From Saprospirales bacterium (lineage in GTDB: Bacteria > Bacteroidota > Bacteroidia > Chitinophagales > Saprospiraceae): a DNA stretch of 64,000 bases. A program made the translations under genes and the position numbers. This document shows positions 42,530 through 50,549 of this stretch, piece by piece; within the stretch, counting starts at the first letter, position 1; each line of letters opens with the position of its first letter. The DNA is taken from the NCBI GenBank assembly GCA_016719895.1, contig JADJYG010000017.1:62001-126000 (forward strand), given 5' to 3'. The notes beneath the pieces are model-generated. The model had not been told where the DNA came from. It searched no databases and saw nothing but the letters and a program-made list of their open reading frames with translations.

Positions 42530-44482
42530 TTATTTATTCACCACCAGTCTCCGGACATTCGACGTATCGCCGTTGCGCACCTGTACGAGGTAAACGCCAT
42601 TGGAGAGGGTGCTGAGATCGAATGCGAACTGGTTGTCGCCTTTTGCGAGTGCGCGGTGTTGTTGTGCCGCAGCCTTACCGGTGGCGTCAAAGATCGTTAC
42701 TTGTACCTCGGCGTCGGCTTCCAGCGGCACTTCCACGGTCAGGTGGTTGTTGGCCGGGTTGGGCCACATGGCAAAACCTTCAGATGCCAAATCCACCGGA
42801 ATTTCGATGGTCGTTACATCGCCGTCCGTGCTGCCATCGGTACGCCAGGCGGTACTGCTGACACTCACCAGCAGGGTGTAGCACTGTGAGGTGCTGTAGG
42901 CGCCATTGTAGCCGTATACCCGAGGGTAATACGTATAGGACGTGCCGGCGTTATTATATATGATCTGTTCCGGCGTGGTACCGCCGTTTTGTGAAATGCC
43001 AACCTGCGTGTTGTTGCGGTAGAGGCGCAGGTCATAGTCCAGCGGCAGGGTGGTCAGATTGATCTTGATGTTCCGGGCGGCGGAAGTAACGTTGAATTTG
43101 AAATAGTCGTTGTCTGTGGAGGATCCGATCAACGCCGTGATGGCCGTACCCGGCGTGATGCTCTTGGCGGCACTGCGGCTGTTGTTGGCCTCATAGGGAT
43201 CGCTGCAACCGCCGCCGCCGCTGCTTTGCGTGGTGAACGACGCGGCAGCCGAGTACGAGCCGGTGGTACCGTTGCAGTTGGCTTGCACCTGGTAGTTATA
43301 CGTGGTGCTGGCGCTCAGGCCCGTCAGATTGTAGCTGGTAGTGGTGATATTGGATACGGTATTCCAGGAGCTAGCCGCTGAGGTTTTCCACTGCAGGTTA
43401 TACGATGTGGCGCCGCTTACCGAACCCCAGCTGAGGGTGGCGCCGGTTTGTGTGACGCTGCTCGATGCGAGGCTTGCAGGCGTACCGCAGCCGCCACCGC
43501 TCGGTGGCGTGCAACCCAAAGATGACAACAAAGGCGCACGGAAGCCGCCGGTGTTGAACAGCGACTGCATGCGGCTTTTCTGGCCGGCAGTGAACAGGTT
43601 CATGCAGGCGTCGTCGGTGTAGTCCATGTAGTTCATGAACATGTCGCCGTTGGGGCCGTTGGTGCAGCTGACTGTGGGGAAAGCCGGGCAGCCGTAGTTC
43701 TCATCGGCCTGATTGGGCGTATCTGCTACCTGGTCGGTGCCGGAGCAGGAAGTGCCGTCGTCTCCCCAGATGTGGTAGCAGTTGAGCCAGTGTCCGACTT
43801 CGTGCGTGGCGGTGCGGCCTTTGTCGAACGGCGGGGTGGCGCCGGTAGCCGTGGTGCCAAAGTAGGCATAGTCGCAAACCACGCCATCGGTACTGGCTGA
43901 GCCGCCTGGAAACTGGGCGTAGCCCAACAAGCCGCTGCCCAGGTCGCAGACCCAAAGATTGAGGTATTGGTCGCGCGGCCAGGCATTGCTGCCGCCCGAG
44001 CTGGTGAATTTAACATTGTCGTTGGTGCTGAACGATGTAGTGGCGGTTTGCACCCGCACGATGCCGTTGGTTGCGTTGCCGTTGGGGTCGCGCTGGGCCA
44101 TACAAAACTGCACTTCGCAGTCGGCAGCCACGCCCTGGAACGCGGCAGGCGTGCTGGAGGCGTCCGCATTCGTCCGGCGAAAATCCTGGTTCAATACCTC
44201 GATTTGCGCTAAAATGCGGGCGTCGCTGATGTTTTCAGCCGTTGTATTCCACACCACGTGCACAACGACCGGGATGGTCACCAGGACGCGGTTGGAAGCG
44301 CCGCCTTCCTTAATAAATACATTCGTTCGTTCTTCTATGGCGTCGCGGATTTGTTGTAATTCCGGGTTTTCTTCTAATTGCCGTAGTAGAACATCGTGGG
44401 ATGCGCAGGTGCGTTGTTGTGCGCTGAGGCTGCCGATACAGAGCAGTACTACGGCAGGCAATAACAGAAAGTTTCGCAGCAT
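42530..44482 (-). CDS. T9SS-secreted M43 (pappalysin/cytophagalysin) metalloprotease
   Basis: 650 aa. A signal peptide ends at SLSAQ. The catalytic domain (about 60-320) has HEVGHWLNCYH starting at H227, the zinc site of M43 peptidases, and a Met-turn MNYMDYTDD. Next a fibronectin type III domain (LASSSVTQTGATLSWGSVSG, about 338-420), a PPC-like domain (DPYEANNSRSAAKSI, about 425-535) and a T9SS sorting domain (FAMWPNPANNHLTVEVPL to VRRLVVNK). It is an extracellular protease processed and exported by the T9SS. Its activity depends on zinc; a pro-segment probably precedes residue 60. Confidence 0.93.
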   Translation of the reverse strand: MLRNFLLLPAVVLLCIGSLSAQQRTCASHDVLLRQLEENPELQQIRDAIEERTNVFIKEGGASNRVLVTIPVVVHVVWNTTAENISDARILAQIEVLNQDFRRTNADASSTPAAFQGVAADCEVQFCMAQRDPNGNATNGIVRVQTATTSFSTNDNVKFTSSGGSNAWPRDQYLNLWVCDLGSGLLGYAQFPGGSASTDGVVCDYAYFGTTATGATPPFDKGRTATHEVGHWLNCYHIWGDDGTSCSGTDQVADTPNQADENYGCPAFPTVSCTNGPNGDMFMNYMDYTDDACMNLFTAGQKSRMQSLFNTGGFRAPLLSSLGCTPPSGGGCGTPASLASSSVTQTGATLSWGSVSGATSYNLQWKTSAASSWNTVSNITTTSYNLTGLSASTTYNYQVQANCNGTTGSYSAAASFTTQSSGGGGCSDPYEANNSRSAAKSITPGTAITALIGSSTDNDYFKFNVTSAARNIKINLTTLPLDYDLRLYRNNTQVGISQNGGTTPEQIIYNNAGTSYTYYPRVYGYNGAYSTSQCYTLLVSVSSTAWRTDGSTDGDVTTIEIPVDLASEGFAMWPNPANNHLTVEVPLEADAEVQVTIFDATGKAAAQQHRALAKGDNQFAFDLSTLSNGVYLVQVRNGDTSNVRRLVVNK

Positions 44483-44751
44483 GGTAAAGTTTGGTTAAAA
44501 TTAAACGTATGAAGATGATGAGCAATAACGGATATTGAGGCCGCTGCAGCGGGTGTACTACGCGGTCAGGTTATTGTTTTCAGCGGTATAGGTTGTTTTG
44601 CTCGACGCGCTGCAAGAGGGGTGCAGCGGAAATTCGCAGGGGCAAATCTATTTTATTCTTTGGTTTTGAATATAATTATTTTTGTCTTTGTTTTTATTCT
44701 TGTTCGATATGTGATTTATTCGCCTTTGGTTTGATTTTAAAAAATCCTGTT

Positions 44752-46323
44752 ATGAAAGTTCTGAAATTTATTTTTGTATTCCATATATTATTTTGTGTGG
44801 TTGCCTGCGATCTAAAGAAGCCCGGTTTAACAACCGCCAGTCAGCCTGTGTCGCCGGATATTCAATACGGCGCTTTATTCGAAGCGGTACAGATGGCCCG
44901 GGTGTTTCCCGACGGCAAAACCTTCGCCGATTGCACGCCGAAAGCCGAGCCGGCCGAGATTGTTCGACGGTACGCGGCCGAAAAGGAGAAGCCAGGTTTC
45001 GACCTGCGCGCCTTCGTACTGGCGCACTTCGAGCCGCCCGTTGCGCATACCTCCGGCTTTACGAGCGATACAGCGCGCAGTGCCGCCCAGCACATCGATG
45101 CCCTGTGGCCGGTGCTGACCCGCGCGGCCGATTCCGGCGCCCGGGGTACCTTGTTGCCGCTGCCCCAACCTTACGTGGTGCCCGGCGGGCGTTTTGGCGA
45201 AATTTACTACTGGGACAGCTATTTTACCATGCTGGGGCTGGAAGCAGCCGGCAAAACGGACCTAATCCGGGATATGGTCGACAATTTTGCCTACCTGATC
45301 GACACCTATGGCCATATTCCCAATGGCAACCGCTCGTACTACCTGAGCCGAAGCCAACCCCCCTTTTTCAGCCTTATGACCGGCTTGGTCAAGGGCTCTC
45401 CGGCTGCCTATCTGCCCCAACTCGAAAAAGAATACGCCTTTTGGATGGACGGCGCCCAATCACTCTCCGGCGAGCAATCCGCGTACCGCCGCGTGGTGCG
45501 CCTGCCCGATGGAACCGTCCTGAACCGCTATTGGGACGACCGGGCCGCCCCACGCCCCGAGTCGTACCGCGAAGACGTGGAAACTGCCCGTTCGGCCACT
45601 GCCCGCCCGGCCGAAGTGGTGTACCGGCACCTCAAAGCCTGCGCCGAATCGGGCTGGGATTTCAGCTGCCGTTGGAATGTCGACAGCACCCTGGTTAACA
45701 TTAATACCACTGATATTCTGCCCGTAGACCTCAACTGCCTGTTGTGGAACCTGGAAAAATCGCTGCAGGCTGCCTACGAGACCGCCGGCATCAAACAAAA
45801 AGCGGCGGCCATGTCCGAACGCGCCCGTGCCCGTGCTGAAGCCATCAACCGCCTGTTTTACAACCCCCAATCCGACTGGTACGAAGATTATAACTGGCAA
45901 AAGGGCGAACAAACCGGCCAGCTATCCCTGGCTGGTATGTATCCGTTGTTTTTTGGCCTTGCCAGCCAGGCCGATGCCGAAGCCTGCGCCATGACCCTCC
46001 AGGCCCGCTTTTTACGCCCCGGCGGGCTCGTCACCACCCTGCGCAATACCGGCCAGCAATGGGACGCCCCCAACGGCTGGGCGCCGCTGCAGTGGATCGG
46101 TATTGCCGGACTCCGCAAATACGGCCAAACCGCCCTGGCAGACGAAATAAAAAACCGCTGGGTACAGCGCTGCAACGCCGTGTATAAACGCACCGGAAAG
46201 ATGCTGGAAAAATACAACGTCGAAGACCTCAGCCTCGACGGCGGCGGCGGCGAATATCCCGTGCAGGATGGCTTCGGGTGGACCAACGGCGTGCTGTTGC
46301 GCCTGCTGACGGAGGGGGATTGA
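44752..46323 (+). CDS. treA: Trehalase (GH37), lipoprotein
   Basis: 523 aa from the ATG at 44752; the longer ORF from 44593 has an implausible N-terminus. The lipobox FCVVAC implies a lipid-anchored envelope enzyme. Signature 1 PGGRFGEIYYWDSYF (about residue 144) and signature 2 QWDAPNGWAP (about 433) are present. The catalytic acid Asp is in SGWDFSCRW (about 302) and the catalytic Glu in GGGGEYPVQDGFGW (about 500). It hydrolyses trehalose to two glucose. No transport or regulator genes are adjacent, so it stands alone. Confidence 0.95.
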   Translation: MKVLKFIFVFHILFCVVACDLKKPGLTTASQPVSPDIQYGALFEAVQMARVFPDGKTFADCTPKAEPAEIVRRYAAEKEKPGFDLRAFVLAHFEPPVAHTSGFTSDTARSAAQHIDALWPVLTRAADSGARGTLLPLPQPYVVPGGRFGEIYYWDSYFTMLGLEAAGKTDLIRDMVDNFAYLIDTYGHIPNGNRSYYLSRSQPPFFSLMTGLVKGSPAAYLPQLEKEYAFWMDGAQSLSGEQSAYRRVVRLPDGTVLNRYWDDRAAPRPESYREDVETARSATARPAEVVYRHLKACAESGWDFSCRWNVDSTLVNINTTDILPVDLNCLLWNLEKSLQAAYETAGIKQKAAAMSERARARAEAINRLFYNPQSDWYEDYNWQKGEQTGQLSLAGMYPLFFGLASQADAEACAMTLQARFLRPGGLVTTLRNTGQQWDAPNGWAPLQWIGIAGLRKYGQTALADEIKNRWVQRCNAVYKRTGKMLEKYNVEDLSLDGGGGEYPVQDGFGWTNGVLLRLLTEGD

Positions 46324-46532
46324 AAACTTGCCGACGCGAGGCATAGAAGCCGTAGCCAGTGTGTTTTGAGACAAAATATGGCTACGCTACGAGAAAACGC
46401 CAAACCTGTAACGCCTTACACCTCCATCGGCTTTCCCGAGCTGGACGGCTAATCAGCCCGGTATGTGTCGATTTTGTCGCTTGCTTCCGAAAGGAGTATC
46501 TTTCCGCACCAAATGGTATAAAACAGCGCCGC

Positions 46533-46945
46533 ATGCCGCTATTCCAATCTTCCGTCCTCAAAAAATACCTCGCCGATCTCGACGCCGCCAAAGTACAGGC
46601 CGCTTTCGCCGTTTTCCAACAACACTTCGCCGGCGCGGCCAAACAGGAAAATATCCGCAATGCCAAAGAAGAGCAATTCCAGGAAGGTTTCCACGCGAAC
46701 TGTTCGTAGACACGCTCGGTTACACGCTCAACCCCTCGCCCGACTACAACCTGACCACCGAATTCAAAAACCAAACCGACGCCAAAAAAGCCGACGGCGC
46801 CATCATGGCCGCGGGCACTACGACAGGAGATTGAAAAAACCGACCGGGAGATCGATGGGATGGTGTATGAATTGTATGGGTTGACGGAGGAGGTGGTGGC
46901 CCCGAGGCCTCGGGGGTGGAGGGGAAGGATGATTTGGGTCGCATA
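46533..46945 (+). pseudogene. Remnant of a type IIG restriction-modification gene: N-terminus fused to C-terminal tail
   Basis: Codons from 46533 (MPLFQSSVLKKYLADLDAA, then QENIRNAKEEQFQEGF) match the N-terminus of Eco57I-like restriction-methylase proteins. A missing base near 46693 shifts the frame, after which RELFVDTLGYTLNPSPDYNL and KNQTDAKKADGAIM continue in another frame. At about 46812 (GCGGGCACTAC) it joins the tail QQEIEKTDREIDGMVYELYG of the same family. The methylase and nuclease parts are gone. The end carries a CCCGAGG-CCTCGGG palindrome (46901-46914). Confidence 0.75.
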
Positions 46946-46952
46946 AAATAAT

Positions 46953-47930
46953 AACGTTAGGCCTCTCCGAGGCCCCGGGGCTTTATTCACGGATCAATTC
47001 TACAAACGTTGGGCCTCTCCGAGGCCATGAGAAAACGGCAGTCTGCTTCTTTGCTGCGGCCGGCCTCGGAGAGGCCCAACGTTTGTAGATCAAGGACATG
47101 CCCCCATGCGGCCAGCCTCGGAGAGGCCCAACGTTTGTAGATCAAGGACATGCCCCCATGCGGCCAGCCTCGGAGAGGCCCAACGTTTGTAGATCGGGGA
47201 CATGCCCCCATGAGGCCGGCCTCGGAGAGGCCCAACGTTTGTAGATCAAGGACATGCCCCCATGCGGCCGGCCTCCGGAGAGGCCCAACGTTTGTAGATC
47301 AAGGACATGCCCCCATGCGGCCAGCCTCGGAGAGGCCCAACGTTTGTAGATCAAGGACATGCCCCCATGCGGCCAGCCTCGGAGAGGCCCAACGTTTGTA
47401 GATCAAGGACATGCCCCCATGCGGCCGGCCTCGGAGAGGCCCAACGTTTGTAGATCAAGGACATGCCCCCATGAGGCCGGCCTCGGAGAGGCCCAACGTT
47501 TGTAGATCAAGGACACGCCCCCATGCGGCCGGCCTCGGAGAGGCCCAACGTTTGTAGATCAAGGACATGCCCCCATGCGGCCAGCCTCGGAGAGGCCCAA
47601 CGTTTGTAGATCAAGGACATGCCCCATGAGGCCAGCCTCGGAGAGGCCCAACGTGTGTAGATCAAGGACATGCCCCATGCGGCCCGGCCTCGGAGAGGCC
47701 CAACGTTTGTAGATCAAGGACATGCCCCCATGAGGCCAGCCTCGGAGAGGCCCAACGTTTGTAGATCAAGGACATGCCCCCATGAGGCCGGCCTCGGAGA
47801 GGCCCAACGTTTGTAGATCAAGGACATGCCCCCATGCGGCCGGCCTCGGAGAGGCCCAACGTTTGTAGATCAAGGACATGCCCCCATGCGGCCGGCCTCG
47901 GAGAGGCCCAACGTTTGTAGAAATAATTAA
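46953..47930. repeat. REP-like array: 17 direct units of 52 bp plus two inverted units
   Basis: Each unit has a hairpin GGCCTCGGAGAGGCC, then CAACGTTTGTAGATCAAGG and a constant linker ACATGCCCCCATGCGGCC. About 17 direct units run from 47062 to 47930 and two inverted ones sit at 46953-47027, so the array can fold back on itself. The constant linkers exclude CRISPR. It ends 22 bases before the transposase start. The ORFs reading through it are repeat artefacts. Confidence 0.9.
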
Positions 47931-47951
47931 CCCATATCTCATTCATAAATT

Positions 47952-48419
47952 ATGGCAGACGTATTTTCTCAAATCTACATTCAAACGGTTTTTGCCGTAA
48001 AAAACCGTCAGGCACTTATTCAAGCGGAATGGGAAGAAAGCCTTTACCGCTACACTACGGGTGTTGTCGAAACTCGGGGGCATAAAATGTTGGTCATCAA
48101 TGGGATGCCGGATCATATCCATATCTTTATCGGACTAAAACCGGCAGAAGCGATTGCCGATCTGGTGCGGGAAATCAAGAACGCCACGAACGACTATATT
48201 CGCGAGAACCGGCTTTCTCCCTATCGTTTTGATTGGCAAGCAGGATACGGAGCATTTTCGTACAGCCGGTCGCACATGGACGCCGTGTGCAGATACATTT
48301 TAAATCAAAAAGAGCATCATAAAAAGCGCACTTTTGAGGAAGAGTTTATGAAAATCCTGGCTGATTTCGAGGTGGAAATCGGACGGAAAACCATGTTTGA
48401 TTTTTTTCTTCCGGATTAG
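47952..48419 (+). CDS. tnpA: IS200/IS605-family Y1 transposase (TnpA / RAYT-like)
   Basis: 155 aa, the usual size of a Y1 HUH transposase. The HUH motif is DHIHIFIGL (H55, H57) and the catalytic tyrosine lies in CRYILNQKEHHKK (Y115). Such enzymes cut and join single-stranded DNA next to hairpins. There is no TnpB/IscB companion. The REP-like array ends immediately upstream, so the gene may act on those hairpins, as RAYT proteins act on REP sequences in proteobacteria. Ordinary IS200 is the alternative: its end hairpins would have to be found on both sides of the gene. Confidence 0.93.
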   Translation: MADVFSQIYIQTVFAVKNRQALIQAEWEESLYRYTTGVVETRGHKMLVINGMPDHIHIFIGLKPAEAIADLVREIKNATNDYIRENRLSPYRFDWQAGYGAFSYSRSHMDAVCRYILNQKEHHKKRTFEEEFMKILADFEVEIGRKTMFDFFLPD

Positions 48420-48437
48420 CCGCCTTTACCACTTATC

Positions 48438-48720
48438 CCTCTCCCTCCTCACCGCCAAATACCCGTCCCTGCAGCCCACGAAGAAGCTGGAATCCTGGCC
48501 AGAGCTCACGTTTGCCGAATTTTTAAAAGAGGTCAAAAAGCAAAAGATCGCCTGGAGCCTGCGGGAGGAATCGGAGTGGCTGGAGCATTTCACGGGGGAG
48601 CAGGCGGTGGCGCGGGCACTACAGCAGGAAATTGACAAAACCGACCGGGAGATCGACCAGATGGTGTATGCGTTGTACGGGTTGACGGAGGAGGAAATTG
48701 CGTTGGTAGAGGGGCGTTGA
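48438..48720 (+). pseudogene. C-terminal tail of a type IIG restriction-modification protein, copy 1
   Basis: The frame reads SLLTAKYPSLQPTKKLESWP, then FAEFLKEVKKQKIAWSLREE and EIDKTDREIDQMVYALYGLTEEEIALVEG with a stop, the conserved ending of Eco57I/TaqI-like methylase-endonucleases. Everything upstream in the gene is missing. The frame is open and could be translated from 48397, but as a headless fragment. About 280 bases are repeated at 49334-49625. Confidence 0.75.
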
Positions 48721-48762
48721 AAAAAGGTAAAGGACAAAGTACGAGGGTTGAGTTGTATCCCT

Positions 48763-48770
48763 TAATTTTG
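48763..48770 (+). promoter_or_regulatory. Candidate Bacteroidota -7 box for the DUF2442/DUF4160 pair
   Basis: TAATTTTG matches TAnnTTTG, 16 bases before the DUF2442 ATG. Confidence 0.45.
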
Positions 48771-48786
48771 TTGTAAAATCCGGGAT

Positions 48787-49062
48787 ATGTTACCACGACT
48801 TATTGATGCGCGGGCCGTTGCGCCGTTTTTATTGTTCCTGCGTTTTGCCGACGACACTTCCGGGGAAGTAAACCTGTCGCACCTGGCGGGCAAGGGCATT
48901 TTTAAGGCTTGGGACGACTTTGAATTTTTCAAAAAAGTCGAAATCGATCCGGAAAGCGGCACAATTTGCTGGGGAGAAGACATTGACCTCGATCTGTTGG
49001 TTTTATACGCTGAACTCCGGCATCAGCCGATAGAATCCCTTCTTCCCAAAATTTTTGCCTGA
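48787..49062 (+). CDS. DUF2442 domain protein, likely toxin-antitoxin partner
   Basis: 91 aa, starting MLPRLIDARAVAPFLLFLRF. The DUF2442 pattern is clear: FADDTSGEVNLSHLAGKGIF, then a W-D-D-F-E-F-F-KKV-E-I-D segment and TICWGEDIDLDLLVLYAELR. These short proteins are commonly encoded next to DUF4160 genes and are treated as putative toxin-antitoxin pairs; which member is the toxin is not settled. The partner gene follows after 5 bases. Both sit between two restriction-gene tails. Confidence 0.9.
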   Translation: MLPRLIDARAVAPFLLFLRFADDTSGEVNLSHLAGKGIFKAWDDFEFFKKVEIDPESGTICWGEDIDLDLLVLYAELRHQPIESLLPKIFA

Positions 49063-49067
49063 TCGGT

Positions 49068-49325
49068 ATGCCCAAAATTTCTGCTTTTTACGGCATTATC
49101 ATCTACATGTATTTCAACGATCATGCCCCGCCGCATTTCCATGCAAAATACAATCAGTTTGAAGCATTGATTGAGATATCCGGCCTTTCCATTATTGCCG
49201 GGGACCTGCCATCCCGTGCTTTAGGCATTGTAATTGAATGGGCCAGCCTGCACAGGGAAGAGTTGGCTGCTAACTGGGTGCGCGCGCAAAATCACGAGCC
49301 GCTCACACAGATACTGCCTTTATAA
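49068..49325 (+). CDS. DUF4160 domain protein, likely toxin-antitoxin partner
   Basis: 85 aa. The DUF4160 hallmark is visible: MPKISAFYGIIIYMYFNDH, then HAPPHFHAKYNQFEALIEI and a helical end (WASLHREELAANWVRAQNHE). The His-rich PPHFHA motif defines the family. It is co-directional with DUF2442 (5-base gap), consistent with one operon. No catalytic role has been assigned with certainty. The next feature is a restriction-gene tail starting 8 bases after the stop. Confidence 0.9.
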   Translation: MPKISAFYGIIIYMYFNDHAPPHFHAKYNQFEALIEISGLSIIAGDLPSRALGIVIEWASLHREELAANWVRAQNHEPLTQILPL

Positions 49326-49333
49326 AACCCCAG

Positions 49334-49625
49334 CCTCTCCCTCCTCACCGCCAAATACCCGTCCCTGCAGCCCACGAAAAAACTGGAATACTGGCCGGAG
49401 CTCACGTTTGCGAATTTTTAAAAGAGGTAAAGAAGCAAAAAATCACCTGGAGCCTGCGGGAGGAATTGGAGTGGCTGGAACATTTCACGGGGGAGCAGGC
49501 GGTGGCGCGGGCACTACAGCAGGAGATTGACAAAACCGACCGGGAGATCGATGGGATGGTGTATGAATTGTATGGGTTGACGGAGGAGGAGGTGGCCCCG
49601 AGGCCTCGGGGGTGGAGGGGAAGGG
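49334..49625 (+). pseudogene. C-terminal tail of a type IIG restriction-modification protein, copy 2
   Basis: Nearly the same DNA as 48438-48720 (shared CTCTCCCTCCTCACCGCC and WLEHFTGEQAVARALQQE), but one base is missing at about 49410 (GCGAATTTTT against GCCGAATTTTT), which breaks the frame. The true ending is replaced by VAPRPRGWRGR around a CCCGAGG-CCTCGGG palindrome (49597-49610), as in the remnant at 46533-46945. Confidence 0.75.
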
Positions 49626-49654
49626 GTGAAAACGGAAAACTTGAAAAAATAACC

Positions 49655-49662
49655 TACTTTTG
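49655..49662 (+). promoter_or_regulatory. Candidate Bacteroidota -7 box for the DUF433/DUF5615 pair
   Basis: TACTTTTG matches TAnnTTTG, 16 bases before the DUF433 ATG. The spacing to the start is the same as for the DUF2442 box. Confidence 0.45.
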
Positions 49663-49678
49663 TAAAAAATTGAGACGC

Positions 49679-49918
49679 ATGGCAACCTTGTTCCCAAACA
49701 TAGTCTCCGATCCTGAAATTTTGAACGGTAAACCCTGCATTGCCGGCACGCGTATCAGTGTGGAATTGATCATGGATTGGCTGGGCACCGGCGGTACGCC
49801 GGAAAGTATAGCGCAAAAGCACCCGCTTTTAACTAAAGAGTTGGTGCAGGAAGCCATCCGGTATGCTGCCCGGTTTATGAAAAACGAAATCGTCATTGAA
49901 GTTCGTACCGGCGCCTGA
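49679..49918 (+). CDS. DUF433 antitoxin-like protein
   Basis: 79 aa, starting MATLFPNIVSDPEILNGKPC. The core GKPCIAGTRISVELIMDWLG, followed by TPESIAQKHPLLTKELVQEA, is the DUF433 helix-turn-helix fold, related to VapB-like antitoxins. The ORF is open upstream to 49466 through the restriction-gene tail, but the family starts at this ATG and a promoter box precedes it. Its partner, DUF5615, starts 2 bases after its stop. Confidence 0.9.
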   Translation: MATLFPNIVSDPEILNGKPCIAGTRISVELIMDWLGTGGTPESIAQKHPLLTKELVQEAIRYAARFMKNEIVIEVRTGA

Positions 49919-49920
49919 GC

Positions 49921-50301
49921 ATGAGTATTCGCGATTTACGGTTTTTGACCGATGAAAATATCGACCGGGAATTGGTGGAATTCCTGCGCGCGGAAGGAAT
50001 AAATGTTTTTGATATAAAAGAGGAGAGCCTTTTCCGGCTTTCCGACCGTTCCATTCTGGAAATGGCGCTTTCCCAACAACGGGTCGTAATTTCCCAGGAC
50101 AGTGATTTCGGCGCCTTGATTTTCCGGGACCAGGTTCCGTTTTATGGCGTAGTCTATCTGCGTCCGGGGCATGAATCTCCAGAGGTACACATCGAAAGTA
50201 TGGCTGTTATTTTGGATGCTGACCTGGAAATCAGGCCCCCTTTTGTTTTAGTTGCTGAAAATACAGGTGATTTAGTTCGGCTTCGGCTTCGGAATATCTG
50301 A
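49921..50301 (+). CDS. DUF5615 PIN-like protein, probable toxin of the DUF433 pair
   Basis: 126 aa. DUF5615 belongs to the PIN-like (Mut7-C related) nucleases: FLTDENIDRELVEFLRAEG has the first acidic site, and VVISQDSDFGALIF the second acidic cluster. The DUF433-DUF5615 order is the usual one of this putative type II toxin-antitoxin pair. RNase activity is expected by family but not shown by the sequence. It is followed by a short restriction-gene scrap. Confidence 0.88.
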   Translation: MSIRDLRFLTDENIDRELVEFLRAEGINVFDIKEESLFRLSDRSILEMALSQQRVVISQDSDFGALIFRDQVPFYGVVYLRPGHESPEVHIESMAVILDADLEIRPPFVLVAENTGDLVRLRLRNI

Positions 50302-50309
50302 CAAACAGC

Positions 50310-50349
50310 GGATGACGGCCGCACGGGTCTTGCAGCAGGAGATTGAAAA
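50310..50349 (+). pseudogene. Short scrap of the type IIG restriction-gene tail
   Basis: The DNA reads AARVLQQEIEKTG in the frame of the tail motif VARALQQEIDKTDRE and then stops matching. It is the fourth tail scrap in this island, marking the right end of the DUF433/DUF5615 pair. Confidence 0.6.
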
Positions 50350-50491
50350 AACCGGCGGGATAAGGTGGGAATCCTTCCGCCGACTTGTCACCCGCCGATC
50401 CCATTTCCTGCCAAAACATCTTTCCTGTTTTCCCCAACCTGTCAATCCGTCAGGTTTGCCGGCCGTGGCACATTCATTGTTAAGCCTAGAA

Positions 50492-50511
50492 CGGGGTAAA
50501 AAAACACCCCG
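50492..50511 (+). promoter_or_regulatory. Hairpin in the dnaK leader
   Basis: CGGGGT and ACCCCG form a 6-bp stem with an 8-base A-rich loop, ending 38 bases before the dnaK ATG. No CIRCE element (TTAGCACTC inverted repeat) is seen. Role unknown; it could be a thermo-responsive leader. Confidence 0.35.
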
Positions 50512-50549
50512 GAAAGCAGCAACAAACCAGCAAACCATTTTTCAAGATC

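Noticed and set aside
47055..47930. CRISPR-like regular array
   Set aside because: The linkers between repeats are the same in every unit, the period is 52 bp with no variable spacers, and no cas gene is near.
50302..50549. Possible CIRCE heat-shock operator before dnaK
   Set aside because: The TTAGCACTC-N9-GAGTGCTAA inverted repeat is not present; only an unrelated 6-bp hairpin is seen.
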